The notes beneath the pieces are model-generated. The model saw nothing but the letters and a program-made list of their open reading frames with translations. It was not told where the DNA came from and did no database searches. From Sipunculus nudus (Eukaryota; Annelida; Sipuncula; Golfingiida; Sipunculidae): a DNA stretch of 64,000 bases. The stretch covers positions 53,223,070 through 53,287,069 of the forward strand of contig CM049320.1 of assembly GCA_026874595.1 (NCBI GenBank), in the 5' to 3' direction. The position numbers and the translations under genes were made by a program. Below are positions 12,365-25,515 of this stretch, one piece after another. Within the stretch, counting starts at the first letter, position 1, and the number at the start of each line of letters is the position of its first letter.

Positions 12365-12479
12365 GTCCTCATGCAAGTGCAGGTGACCGGTCAATGAAAC
12401 ACAGACTGAAGGAGATGCTGTACGACTTCTCTCATCCCTACATCGAGCGCTACAATAACCAGTACATCCGGTTCGGCAC
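12365..12479 (+). CDS. Candidate exon 2 (unknown domain)
   Basis: 115 nt, with acceptor …ACAATAG at 12,364 and donor GTATGT at 12,480. Read in the frame set by exon 1 it encodes GPHASAGDRSMKHRLK..., ending NNQYIRFGT, with base composition clearly richer in G and C than its flanks. It ends phase 2 (AC), and the next in-phase exon found, at 44,792, supplies the missing base. The intron that follows would be 32.3 kb long and contains the entire satellite array. The polypyrimidine tract at the acceptor is weak and AT-rich. No known domain is recognised. Confidence 0.65.
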
Positions 12480-12583
12480 GTATGTCTGTTTACTATTCTT
12501 TTAATCGTATTTGCGGGAAATTGCACATTGTAATCTATGTAAAACTCCCATTTACGTCAGCGTATGCACAGGCTACGGAACCG

Positions 12584-12648
12584 TGGTAGGGGTGTCGGCG
12601 GCGGGGTGTTGGGTGGGGTGATTGGTGGGGGTGGGAGAGGGAGGGGGG
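12584..12648 (+). other. G-rich tract, possible G-quadruplex
   Basis: About 65 bases on the + strand contain repeated runs of three to six G (GGGG, GGG, GGGG, GGGGG, GGG, GGGGGG) with short loops. It starts about 100 bases after the exon 2 donor, so it would be transcribed in the sense strand of the intron. G-quadruplex formation is an inference from the G-run pattern. Confidence 0.6.
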
Positions 12649-12804
12649 ATTAGACGAGTGGGAACCAAGTGGCCCCGATTGATATTCTTCCTTTTAAAGA
12701 GCTTTATTTAAACCTTTTAACGATACAGCCGAGGGAAGTCCCCATCCAATACACTCGCATAATTCCTCTAACCCATGTGTAGCTTTTCATGTATGATGTA
12801 AAGT

Positions 12805-12807
<3 letters not shown>

Positions 12808-12869
<62 letters not shown>
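12808..12869. repeat. (TA)n microsatellite
   Basis: About 30 uninterrupted TA dinucleotides. Similar runs lie at 11,878, 47,624 and 60,942. Confidence 0.95.
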
Positions 12870-12870
<1 letters not shown>

Positions 12871-12885
12871 CCCAACTGACTAAAC

Positions 12886-13080
12886 GTTATTTGAGCTATA
12901 TGGATATGCCTTTGTCCATCATCTGCCCGTCCGATCAGCCGCGCGTCTTGCCGTCCGTTTGTTATCAGGTCACAAATCGTAACCGCTTGTCCTAGAAACC
13001 TTTATTCCATCCAAGAATATTTATGAGAAATCCCCTACTACACCCAAGATAAGGTCACATAATGTAACATCTGTAAACAA
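12886..13080 (+). repeat. Repeat family 1, 5' fragment
   Basis: TTTGAGCTATAT, a GTCCGTTTGTTATCAGG stretch and CACAAATCGTAACCG follow one another as at the start of the large family-1 copies. It stops after about one unit. Confidence 0.6.
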
Positions 13081-14124
13081 AAATCTCATTAACAGCTGCT
13101 GCCGTCTGCTTCAAATATCGATCTCGAACTGGTGTTCATATGAAAGATACAATATTCTTTCTTCTCCTTCCTGCTAGAAAAAAAGTCATTTGAATTTCCT
13201 TTTCCCCGATGAAAACTGAGAATATGACACAAGCTCTATATCTTGGTTAATTATTCATTAAGGAAAGGATGATAAAATGAGTTTGAATTGAGTTATGTTA
13301 TTTTTTTTAAACACGACACAGAACTACAAATATTTCATATCACAGAGTTTGACTGTGACTCTAGATCCAGATATAAAGAGACACGATCGCATCCAGGATC
13401 AAATGCTGGTGGTCCCTTTATGTCACCAGAGGACTGTTACTTTTTGTGTATACATTTGGATATAGGGATTATGATCAGACAATTGTTTTGCAGAATATAT
13501 TAGCGAGATAAACTCAGGAGTAGCACGTGGTTTGTTTGGTATCGATATCAGAAAGATTAGCGATCGATATAGAACACCTGCACTTTTGATGTTCCTTCCT
13601 TAAGCTGTGAGAAGCCGATTTTGTACGACAATCTCTTTAGCACGGTGTTTAGCTGGCGCCAATGTGTCTATGTCTGTCAGTGGATTTCACTTAGAATAGT
13701 TTTTCCCACGTATTATACCTGGAGGCCTGTCTACAGTAATTTGATGTTTGTGACAGCGGAACGGATGGATAGTGGTGCTAATTGGCGGAGGAGTGTGGCG
13801 GGACTTGTGACTTTAGGAACCGGTACAAAAAAACCGCTTTGAGAGTGGTGTCTTATCTGTGTGTAGCTGCGAACTGTCCGACCGACATGTCTGCTTTTCT
13901 TCAATGCGCCTTGTGGGGCTGTAGCGTCATAGTGTTTGGACAGTTTAGCCTAAGGGAACCATACTCTGACGTTGTATGCAGTACTGCAGAAACTGTCCTG
14001 ATGTTTGCCGATGGACGGGCAATTCGGGTCGTTTTGAGAGTATTAGTTTTGACGCTGAGATATAACGGTGCTGAGATTCGATAGTAAGAGTTTCGGTCGG
14101 TATCCGACAGCCGGAGAGTTATTG
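13081..14124. other. Intronic non-coding sequence before the satellite
   Basis: Several open frames of 70-100 codons occur between 13,280 and 14,134 on both strands. None shows a recognisable domain or a matched splice-site pair in phase with the flanking exons. The last ~450 bases are less AT-rich than the rest, and the first decayed satellite monomers appear at about 14,125. Confidence 0.45.
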
Positions 14125-15000
14125 TCGAGTGCAACTAAGATAGAGCCGTTGACTAAGGCCTCAGTTCCAAGTGGTCCGCTTGCTCTGTATAGAGAAATAA
14201 GTTGTTCGTGGCCAGGACTAGGTCATAGTGGTCCGCTTGTTCTGTGTAGAGAGATGACTTGTTCGTGGTCAAGATCAGGTCTTGGTGGTGGGCTTGTCTT
14301 GTCCAAACTCCTGTATGGAGAGATAATTTGTTCGTGGTCAGAATCAGATCTTGGTTGCCCGCTTGTCTCACACAAAATCCTGTTGAGATAAGTTGTTCGG
14401 GTCAGGATCAAGTTCTGTTGGTACGCTGGTCTTACAAAAGATCCTTTTTGGAGAGTTGATAAGTTGTTCGGGTCAGGATCAGGTCCTGGTGGTGCGCTTT
14501 TCTTACCCAAACTCCTGTATGGAAAGATAATTGGTTCGTGGTCAGTATCAGATCTTGGTTGTCCGCTTGACTCACGCAAAATCCTGTTTAGAGTGATAAG
14601 TTGTTCGGGTCAGGATCAGGTCGTTGTTTTCCGCTTTTCGCATGCAAAATCCTGTTTAGAGTGATATGTTTGTTCGGGTAAGGATCAGGTCCTGGTGGTG
14701 CGCTTGTCTTACCCAAACTCTGTATGGAGAGATAATTGGTTCGTGGTCAGACTCAGATCTTGGTTGCCCGCTTGTCTCACGCAAAATCCTGTTTAGAGAG
14801 ATTTGTTGTTCGTTGTCAGGATCATGTCCTGGTGGTACGCTTGTCTTACCAGAGATTTCTTTTGGAGAGTGATAAGTTGTTTGGGTCAGGATCAGGTCCT
14901 GGTGGTGCGCTTGTCTTGCCCAAACTCCTAAATGGAGAAATAAGTAGTTAGTGGTCAGGATCGGATCCTGGTTGTCAGCTTATCTCACGCAAAATCCTGT

Positions 15001-18000
15001 TTAGAGTGATAAAATGTTCGGGTCAGGATCAGGTCCTGGTTGTGCTCTTGTCTTACCCAAACCCCTGTATGGAGATATAATTTGTTCGTGGTCAGAATCA
15101 GATCTTGGATGCCCGCTTGTCTCACACAAAATCCTGTTTCGAGTTATAAGGAGTTCGTGGTCAGGATCAGGTCCTGGTGGTTCGCTTGTCTTACCAGAGA
15201 TCCTTTTTGGAGAGTGATAAGTTGTTCGGGTCAGGATCAGGTCCTGGTGGTGCGCTTTTCTTACCCAAACTCCTGTATGGAGAGATAAGTAGTTAGTGGT
15301 CAGGATCAGATCCTGGTTCTCCGCTTGACTCACGCAAAATCCTGTTTAGAGTGATAAGTTGTTCGGGTAAGGATCAGGTCCTGGTTTTCCGCTTTTCTCA
15401 TACAAAATCCTGTTTAGAGTGATAAGTTGTTCGTGTCAGAATCAGGTCCTGGTGGTGCGCTTGTCTTACCCAAACTCTGTATGGAGAGATAATTGGTTCG
15501 TGGTCAGAATCAGATCTTGGTTGCCCGCTTGTCTCACGCAAAATCCTGTTTAGAGAGATTAGTTGTTCGTGGTCAGGTTCATGTCCTGGTGGTACGCTTG
15601 TCTTACCAAAGATCCTTTTTGGAGAGTGATAAGTTGTTCGGGTCGGGATCAGGTCCTAGTTTTCTGCTTTTCTCATACAAAATCCTGTTTAGAGTGATAA
15701 CTTGTTCGGGTGAGGATCATGTCCTGGTGGTGCGCTTGTCTTACCCAAACTCTGTATGGAGAGATAATTGGTTCGTGGTCAGACTCAGATCTTGGTTGCC
15801 CGCTTGTCTCACGCAAAATCCTGTTTAGAGAGATTTGTTGTTCGTTGTCAGGATCATGTCCTGGTGGTACGCTTGTCTTACCAGAGATTTCTTTTGGAGA
15901 GTGATAAGTTGTTTGGGTCAGGATCAGGTCCTGGTGGTGGGCTTGTCTTGCCCAAACTCCTAAATGGAGAAATAAGTAGTTAGTGGTCAGGATCGGATCC
16001 TGGTTGTCAGTTTATCTCACGCAAAATCCTGTTTAGAGTGATAAAATGTTCGGGTCAGGATCAGGTCCTGGTTGTGCTCTTGTCCTACCCAAACCCCTGT
16101 ATGGAGATATAATTTGTTCGTGGTCAGAATCAGATCTTGGATGCCCGCTTGTCTCACACAAAATCCTGTTTCGAGTTATAAGGAGTTCGTGGTCAGAATC
16201 AGGTCCTGGTGGTTCGCTTGTCTTACCAGAGATCCTTTTTGGAGAGTGATAAGTTGTTCGGGTCAGGATCAGGTCCTGGTGGTGCGCTTTTCTTACCCAA
16301 ACTCCTGTATGGAGAGATAAGTAGTTAGCGGTCAGGATCAGATCCTGGTTCTCCGCTTGACTCACGCAAAATCCTGTTTAGAGTGATAAGTTGTTCGGGT
16401 AAGGATCAGGTCCTGGTTTTCCGCTTTTCTCATACAAAATCCTGTTTAGAGTGATAAGTTGTTCGTGTCAGGATCAGGTCCTGGTGGTGCGCTTGTCTTA
16501 CCCAAACTCTGTATGGAGAGACAATTGGTTCGTGGTCAGAATCAGATCTTGGTTGCCCGCTTGTCTCACGCAAAATCCTGTTTAAAGAGATTAGTTGTTC
16601 GTGGTCAGGTTCATGTCCTGGTGGTACGCTTGTCTTACCAAAGATCCTTTTTGGAGAGTGATAAGTTGTTCGGGTCAGGATCAGGTCCTAGTTTTCCGCT
16701 TTTCTCATACAAAATCCTGTTTAGAGTGAGAAGTTGTTCGGGTGAGGATCATGTCCTGGTGGTGCGCTTGTCTTACCCAAACTCTGTATGGAGAGATAAT
16801 TGGTTCGTGGTCAGAATCAGATCTTGGTTGCCCGCTTGTCTCACGCAAAATCCTGTTTATAGAGATTAGTTGTTCGTGGTCAGGTTCAGGTCCTGGTGGT
16901 ACGCTTGTCTTACCAAAGATTTGTTTTGGAGAGTGATAAGTTGTTCGGGTCAGGATCAGGTCCTGGTGGTGCGCTTGTCTTACCCATACTCCTAAATGGA
17001 GAAATAAGAAGTTAGTGGTCAGGATCGGATCCTGGTTGTCTGCTTATCTCACGCAAAATCCTGTTTAGAGTGATAAAATGTTCGGGTCAGGATCAGGTCC
17101 TGCTTGTGCGCTTGTCTTACCCAAACATTTATGGAGAGATAATTTGTTCGTGGTCAGAATCAGATCTTGTTTGCCCGCTTGTCTAACACAAAATCCTGTT
17201 TAGAGTTATAAGGAGTGCGTGGTCAGGATCAGATCCTGGTGGTACGCTTGTCTTACCAAAGATCATTTTTGGAGAGTGATAAGTTGTTCGGGTCAGGATC
17301 AGGTCCTGGTGGTGCGCTTTTCTTACCCAAACTCCTGTATGGAAAGATAATTGGTTCGTGGTCAGTATCAGATCTTGGTTGTCCGCTTGACTCACGCAAA
17401 ATCCTGTTTAGAGTGATAAGTTGTTCGGGTCAGGATCAGGTCGTTGTTTTCTGCTTTTCGCATGCAAAATCCTGTTTAGAGTGATATGTTTGTTCGGGTA
17501 AGGATCAGGTCCTGGTGGTGCGCTTGTCTTACCCAAACTCTGTATGGAGAGATAATTGGTTCGTGGTCATACTCAGATCTTGGTTGCCCGCTTGTCTCAC
17601 GCAAAATCCTGTTTAGAGAGATTTGTTGTTCGTTGTCAGGTTCATGTCCTGGTGGTACGCTTGTCTTACCAGAGATTTCTTTTGGAGAGTGATAAGTTGT
17701 TTGGGTCAGGATCAGGTCCTGGTGGTGCGCTTGTCTTGCCCAAACTCCTAAATGGAGAAATAAGTAGTTAGTGGTCAGGATCGGATCCTGGTTGTCAGCT
17801 TATCTCACGCAAAATCCTGTTTAGAGTGATAAAATGTTCGGGTCAGGATGAGGTCCTGGTTGTGCTCTTGTCTTACCCAAACCCCTGTATGGAGATATAA
17901 TTTGTTCGTGGTCAGAATCAGATCTTGGATGCCCGCTTGTCTCACACAAAATCCTGTTTCGAGTTATAAGGAGTTCGTGGTCAGGATCAGGTCCTGGTGG

Positions 18001-21000
18001 TTCGCTTGTCTTACCAGAGATCCTTTTTGGAGAGTGATAAGTTGTTCGGGTCAGGATCAGGTCCTGGTGGTGCGCTTTTCTTACCCAAACTCCTGTATGG
18101 AGAGATAAGTAGTTAGTGGTCAGGATCAGATCCTGGTTCTCCGCTTGACTCACGCAAAATCCTGTTAAGAGAGATTAGTTGTTCGTGTCAGGATCATGTC
18201 CTGGTGGTACGCTTGTCTTACCAAAGATCCTTTTTGGAGAGTGATAAGTTGTTCGGGTCGGGATCAGGTCCTAGTTTTCCGCTTTTCTCATACAAAATCC
18301 TGTTTAGAGTGATAAGTTGTTCGGGTGAGGATCATGTCCTGGTGGTGCGCTTGTCTTACCCAAACTCTGTATGGAGAGACAATTGGTTCGTGGTCAGACT
18401 CAGATCTTGGTTGCCCGCTTGTCTCACGCAAAATCCTGTTTAGAGAGATTTGTTGTTCGTTGTCAGGTTCATGTCCTGGTGGTACGCTTGTCTTACCAGA
18501 GATTTCTTTTGGAGAGTGATAAGTTGTTTGGGTCAGGATCAGGTCCTGGTGGTGCGCTTGTCTTGCCCAAACTCCTAAATGGAGAAATAAGTAGTTAGTC
18601 GTCAGGATCGGATCCTGGTTGTCAGCTTATCTCACGCAAAATCCTGTTTAGAGTGATAAAATGTTCGGGTCAGGATCAGGTCCTGGTTGTGCTCTTGTCC
18701 TACCCAAACCCCTGTATGGAGATATAATTTGTTCGTGGTCAGAATCAGATCTTGGATGCCCGCTTGTCTCACACAAAATCCTGTTTCGAGTTATAAGGAG
18801 TTCGTGGTCAGAATCAGGTCCTGGTGGTTCGCTTGTCTTACCAGAGATCCTTTTTGGAGAGTGATAAGTTGTTCGGGTCAGGATCAGGTCCTGGTGGTGC
18901 GCTTTTCTTACCCAAACTCCTGTATGGAGAGATAAGTAGTTAGTGGTCAGGATCAGATCCTGGTTCTCCGCTTGACTCACGCAAAATCCTGTTTAGAGTG
19001 ATAAGTTGTTCGGGTAAGGATCAGGTCCTGGTTTTCCGCTTTTCTCATACAAAATCCTGTTTAGAGTGATAAGTTGTTCGTGTCAGGATCAGGTCCTGGT
19101 GGTTCGCTTGTCTTACCCAAACTCTGTATGGAGAGACAATTGGTTCGTGGTCAGAATCAGATCTTGGTTGCCCGCTTGTCTCACGCAAAATCCTGTTTAT
19201 AGAGATTAGTTGTTCGTGGTCAGGTTCATGTCCTGGTGGTACGCTTGTCTTACCAAAGATCCTTTTTGGAGAGTGATAAGTTGTTCGGGTCGGGATCAGG
19301 TCCTAGTTTTCCGCTTTTCTCATACAAAATCCTGTTTAGAGTGATAAGTTGTTCGGGTGAGGATCATGTCCTGGTGGTGCGCTTGTCTTACCCAAACTCT
19401 GTATGGAGAGATAATTGGTTCGTGGTCAGACTCAGATCTTGGTTGCCCGCTTGTCTCACGCAAAATCCTGTTTAGAGAGATTTGTTGTTCGTTGTCAGGT
19501 TCATGTCCTGGTGGTACGCTTGTCTTACCAGAGATTTCTTTTGGAGAGTGATAAGTTGTTTGGGTCAGGATCAGGTCCTGGTGGTGGGCTTGTCTTGCCC
19601 AAACTCCTAAATGGAGAAATAAGTAGTTAGTGGTCAGGATCGGATCCTGGTTGTCAGTTTATCTCACGCAAAATCCTGTTTAGAGTGATAAAATGTTCGG
19701 GTCAGGATCAGGTCCTGGTTGTGCTCTTGTCCTACCCAAACCCCTGTATGGAGATATAATTTGTTCGTGGTCAGAATCAGATCTTGGATGCCCGCTTGTC
19801 TCACACAAAATCCTGTTTCGAGTTATAAGGAGTTCGTGGTCAGAATCAGGTCCTGGTGGTTCGCTTGTCTTACCAGAGATCCTTTTTGGAGAGTGATAAG
19901 TTGTTCGGGTCAGGATCAGGTCCTGGTGGTGCGCTTTTCTTACCCAAACTCCTGTATGGAGAGATAAGTAGTTAGTGGTCAGGATCAGATCCTGGTTCTC
20001 CGCTTGACTCACGCAAAATCCTGTTTAGAGTGATAAGTTGTTCGGGTAAGGATCAGGTCCTGGTTTTCCGCTTTTCTCATACAAAATCCTGTTTAGAGTG
20101 ATAAGTTGTTCGTGTCAGGATCAGGTCCTGGTGGTGCGCTTGTCTTACCCAAACTCTGTATGGAGAGACAATTGGTTCGTGGTCAGAATCAGATCTTGGT
20201 TGCCCGCTTGTCTCACGCAAAATCCTGTTTAAAGAGATTAGTTGTTCGTGGTCAGGTTCATGTCCTGGTGGTACGCTTGTCTTACCAAAGATCCTTTTTG
20301 GAGAGTGATAAGTTGTTCGGGTCAGGATCAGGTCCTAGTTTTCCGCTTTTCTCATACAAAATCCTGTTTAGAGTGATAAGTTGTTCGGGTGAGGATCATG
20401 TCCTGGTGGTGCGCTTGTCTTACCCAAACTCTGTATGGAGAGATAATTGGTTCGTGGTCAGAATCAGATCTTGGTTGCCCGCTTGTCTCACGCAAAATCC
20501 TGTTTAGAGAGATTAGTTGTTCGTGGTCAGGTTCAGGTCCTGGTGGTACGCTTGTCTTACCAAAGATTTGTTTTGGAGAGTGATAAGTTGTTCGGGTCAG
20601 GATCAGGTCCTGGTGGTGCGCTTGTCTTACCCATACTCCTAAATGGAGAAATAAGAAGTTAGTGGTCAGGATCGGATCCTGGTTGTCTGCTTATCTCACG
20701 CAAAATCCTGTTTAGAGTGACAAAATGTTCGGGTCAGGATCAGGTCCTGGTTGTGCGCTTGTCTTACCCAAACATTTATGGAGAGATAATTTGTTCGTGG
20801 TCAGAATCAGATCTTGTTTGCCCGCTTGTCTAACACAAAATCCTGTTTAGAGTTATAAGGAGTGCGTGGTCAGGATCAGGTCCTGGTGGTACGCTTGTCT
20901 TACCAAAGATCATTTTTGGAGAGTGATAAGTTGTTCGGGTCAGGATCAGGTCCTGGTGGTGCGCTTTTCTTACCCAAACTCCTGTATGGAAAGATAATTG

Positions 21001-22832
21001 GTTCGTGGTCAGTATCAGATCTTGGTTGTCCGCTTGACTCACCCAAAATCCTGTTTAGAGTGATAAGTTGTTCGGGTCAGGATCAGGTCGTTGTTTTCCG
21101 CTTTTCGCATGCAAAATCCTGTTTAGAGTGATATGTTTGTTCGGGTAAGGATCAGGTCCTGGTGGTGCGCTTGTCTTACCCAAACTCTGTATGGAGAGAT
21201 AATTGGTTCGTGGTCAGACTCAGATCTTGGTTGCCCGCTTGTCTCACGCAAAATCCTGTTTAGAGAGATTTGTTGTTCGTTGTCAGGTTCATGTCCTGGT
21301 GGTACGCTTGTCTTACCAGAGATTTCTTTTGGAGAGTGATAAGTTGTTTGGGTCAGGATCAGGTCCTGGTGGTGCGCTTGTCTTGCCCAAACTCCTAAAT
21401 GGAGAAATAAGTAGTTAGTGGTCAGGATCGGTTCCTGGTTGTCAGCTTATCTCACGCAAAATCCTGTTTAGAGTGATAAAATGTTCGGGTCAGGATGAGG
21501 TCCTGGTTGTGCTCTTGTCTCACCCAAACCCCTGTATGGAGATATAATTTGTTCGTGGTCAGAATCAGATCTTGGATGCCCGCTTGTCTCACACAAAATC
21601 CTGTTTCGAGTTATAAGGAGTTCGTGGTCAGGATCAGGTCCTGGTGGTTCGCTTGTCTTACCAGAGATCCTTTTTGGAGAGTGATAAGTTGTTCGGGTCA
21701 GGATCACGTCCTGGTGGTGCGTTTTTCTTACCCAAACTCCTGTATGGAGAGATAAGTAGTTAGTGGTCAGGATCAGATCCTGGTTCTCCGCTTGACTCAC
21801 GCAAAATCCTGTTTAGAGTGATAAGTTGTTCGGGTAAGGATCAGGTCCTGGTTTTCCGCTTTTCTCATACAAAATCCTGTTTAGAGTGATAAGTTGTTCG
21901 TGTCAGGATCAGGTCCTGGTGGTGCGCTTGTCTTACCCAAACTCTGTATGGAGAGACAATTGGTTCGTGGTCAGAATCAGATCTTGGTTGCCCGCTTGTC
22001 TCACGCAAAGTCCTGTTTAGAGAGATTAGTTGTTCGTGGTCAGGTTCATGTCCTGGTGGTACGCTTGTCTTACCAAAGATCCTTTTTGGAGAGTGATTAG
22101 TTGTTCGGGTCGGGATCAGGTCCTAGTTTTCCGCTTTTCTCATACAAAATCCTGTTTAGAGTGATAAGTTGTTCGGGTGAGGATCATGTCCTGGTGGTGC
22201 GCTTGTCTTACCCAAACTCTGTATGGAGAGATAATTGGTTCGTGGTCAGACTCAGATCTTGGTTGCCCGCTTGTCTCACGCAAAATCCTGTTTAGAGAGA
22301 TTTGTTGTTCGTTGTCAGGTTCATGTCCTGGTGGTACGCTTGTCTTACCAGAGATTTCTTTTGGAGAGTGATAAGTTGTTTGGGTCAGGATCAGGTCCTG
22401 GTGGTGCGCTTGTCTTGCCCAAACTCCTAAATGGAGAAATAAGTAGTTAGTCGTCAGGATCGGATCCTGGTTGTCAGCTTATCTCACGCAAAATCCTGTT
22501 TAGAGTGATAAAATGTTCGGGTCAGGATCAGGTCCTGGTTGTGCTCTTGTCCTACCCAAACCCCTGTATGGAGATATAATTTGTTCGTGGTCAGAATCAG
22601 ATCTTGGATGCCCGCTTGTCTCACACAAAATCCTGTTTCGAGTTACAAGGAGTTCGTGGTCAGAATCAGGTCCTGGTGGTTCGCTTGTCTTACCAGAGAT
22701 CCTTTTTGGAGAGTGATAAGTTGTTCGGGTCAGGATCAGGTCCTGGTGGTGCGCTTTTCTTACCCAAACTCCTGTATGGAGAGATAAGTAGTTAGTGGTC
22801 AGGATCAGATCCTGGTTCTCCGCTTGACTCAC
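15001..22832. repeat. Higher-order repeat block, 3,647-bp and 1,032-bp periods
   Basis: The same landmark (ATAAAATGTTCGGGTCAGG context) starts near 15,001, 16,033, 17,821, 18,648, 19,680, 21,468 and 22,500. Steps are 1,032, 1,788, 827, 1,032, 1,788 and 1,032 bp, i.e. 15, 26, 12, 15, 26 and 15 monomers. Thus 15,001-18,647 is repeated at 18,648 with a 3,647-bp offset (53 monomers). The copies differ only by scattered substitutions, judged from near-identical translations. Confidence 0.85.
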
Positions 22833-25515
22833 GCAAAATCCTGTTTAGAGTGATAAGTTGTTCGGGTAAGGATCAGGTCCTGGTTTTCCGCTTTTCTCAT
22901 ACAAAATCCTGTTTAGAGTGATAAGTTGTTCGTGTCAGGATCAGGTCCTGGTGGTGCGCTTGTCTTACCCAAACTCTGTATGGAGAGATAATTGGTTCGT
23001 GGTCAGAATCAGATCTTGGTTGCCCGCTTGTCTCACGCAAAATCCTGTTTAGAGAGATTAGTTGTTCGTGGTCAGGTTCAGGTCCTGGTGGTACGCTTGT
23101 CTTACCAAAGATTTGTTTTGCAAAGTGATAAGTTGTTCGGGTCAGGATCAGGTCCTGGTGGTGCGCTTGTCTTACCCATACTCCTAAATGGAGAAATAAG
23201 AAGTTAGTGGTCAGGATCGGATCCTGGTTGTCTGCTTATCTCACGCAAAATCCTGTTTAGAGTGATAAAATGTTCGGGTCAGGATCAGGTCCTGGTTGTG
23301 CGCTTGTCTTACGCAAACATTTATGGAGAGATAATTTGTTCGTGGTCAGAATCAGATCTTGTTTGCCCGCTTGTCTAACACAAAATCCTGTTTAGAGTTA
23401 TAAGGAGTGCGTGGTCAGGATCAGGTCCTGGTGGTACGCTTGTCTTACCAAAGATTTGTTTTGGAGAGTGGTAAGTTGTTCGGGTCAGGATCAGGTCCTG
23501 GTGGTGCGCTTGTCTTACCAAAGATTTGTTTTGGAGAGTGGTAAGTTGTTCGGGTCAGGATCAGGTCCTGGTGGTGCGCTTGTCTTTCCCAAACTCCTAA
23601 ATGGAGAAATAAGTAGTTAGTGGTCAGGATCGGATCCTGGTTGTCCGCTTATCTCACGCAAAATCCTGTTTAGAGTGATAAAATGTTCGGGTCAGGATCT
23701 CGTCCTGGTTATGCGCTTGTCTTACCCAAACTCCTGTATGGAGAGATAATTGGTTCGTGGTCAGAATCAGATCTTGGTTGCTCGCTTGTCTCACACAACC
23801 TCCTGTTTAGAGTGATATGTTGTTCGGATCAGGATCAGGTCCTGGTGGTGCGCTTGTCTTACCCAAACTCTGTATGGAGAGATAATTGGTTCGTGGTCAG
23901 AATTAGATCTTTGTTGCCCGCTTGTCTCACGCAAAATCCTGTTAAGAGAGATTAGTTGTTCGTGGTCAGGTTCAGGGCCTAGTGGTACGCTTGTCTTACC
24001 AAAGATTTCTTTTGGAGAGTGATAAGTTGTTCGGGTCAGGATCAGGTCCTGGTGGTGCGCTTGTCTTACCCAAACTCCTAAATGGAGAGATAATTGGTTC
24101 GTGGTCAGAATCAGATCTTGGTTGCCCGCCTGTCTCGCGCAAAATCCTGTTAAGAGAGATTAGTTGTTCGTGGTCAGGTTCAGGGCCTAGTGGTACGCTT
24201 GCCTTACCAAAGATTTCTTTTGGAGAGTGATAAGTTGTTCGGGTCAGGATCAGGTCCTGGTGGTGCGCTTGTCTTACCCAAACTCCTAAACGGAGAAGTA
24301 AGTAGTTAGTGGTCAGGATCGGATCCTGGTTGCCCGCTTATCTCACGCAAAATCCTGTTTAGAGTGATAAAATGTTCGGGTCAGGATGAGGTCATGGTTG
24401 TGCGCTTGTCTTACCCAAACTCCTGTATGGAGAGATAATTTGTTCGTGGTCAGAATGAGATCTTGGTTGCCCGCTTGTCTTACACAAAATCCTGTTTGAA
24501 GTGATAAGTTGTTCGTGGTCAGGTTCAGGTCCTGGTGGTACGCTTGTCTTACCAAAGATTTGTTTTGGAGAGTGATAAGTTGTTCGGGTCAGGATCAAGT
24601 CCTGGTGGTGCGCTTTTCTTACCCAAACTCCTGTATGGAAAGATAATTGGTTCGTGGTCAGTATCAGATCTTGGGTGTCCGCTTGACTCACGCAAAATCC
24701 TGTTTAGAGTGATAAGTTGTTCGGGTCAGGATCAGGTCGTTGTTTTCCGCTTTTCGCATACAAAATCCTGTTTAGAGTGATATGTTTGTTCGGGTAAGGA
24801 TCAGGTCCTGGTGGTGCGCTTGTCTTACCCAAACTCTGTATGGAGAGATAATTGGTTCGTGGTCAGAATCAGATCTTGGTTGCCCGCTTGTCTCACGCAA
24901 AATCCTGTTTAGAGAGATTAGTTGTTCATGGTCAGGTTCAGGTCCTAGCAGTACGCTTGTCTTACCAAAGATTTGTTTTGGAGAGTGATAAGTTGTTCGG
25001 GTCAGGATCAGGTCCTGGTGGTGCGCTTGTCTTACCTAAACTCCTAAATGGAGAAATAAGTAGTTAGTGGTCAGGATCGGATCCTGCTTGCCCGCTTATC
25101 TCACGCAAAATCCTGTTTATAGTGATAAAATGTTCGGGTCAGGATCAGGTCCTGGTTGTGCGCTTGTCTTACCCAAACTCCTGTATGGAGAGATAATTTG
25201 TTCTTGGTCAGGATCAGGTCCTGGTGGTACGCTTGTCCTACCAAAGATCCTTTTTGGAGAGTGATAAGTTGTTTTGGTTCAGGATCAGGTCCTGGTGGTA
25301 CGCATGTCTTACCAGAGATTTCTTTTGGGGAGTGATTAGTTGTTCGGGTCAGGATCAGGTCCTGGTGGTGCGCTTGTCTTAACCAAACTCCTAAATGGAG
25401 AAATAAGTAGTTAGTGGTCAGGATCGGATCCTGGTTGTCAGCTTATCTCACGCAAAATCCTGTTTAGAGTGACAAAATGTTCGGGTCAGGATCAGGTCCT
25501 GGTTGTGCGCTTGTC

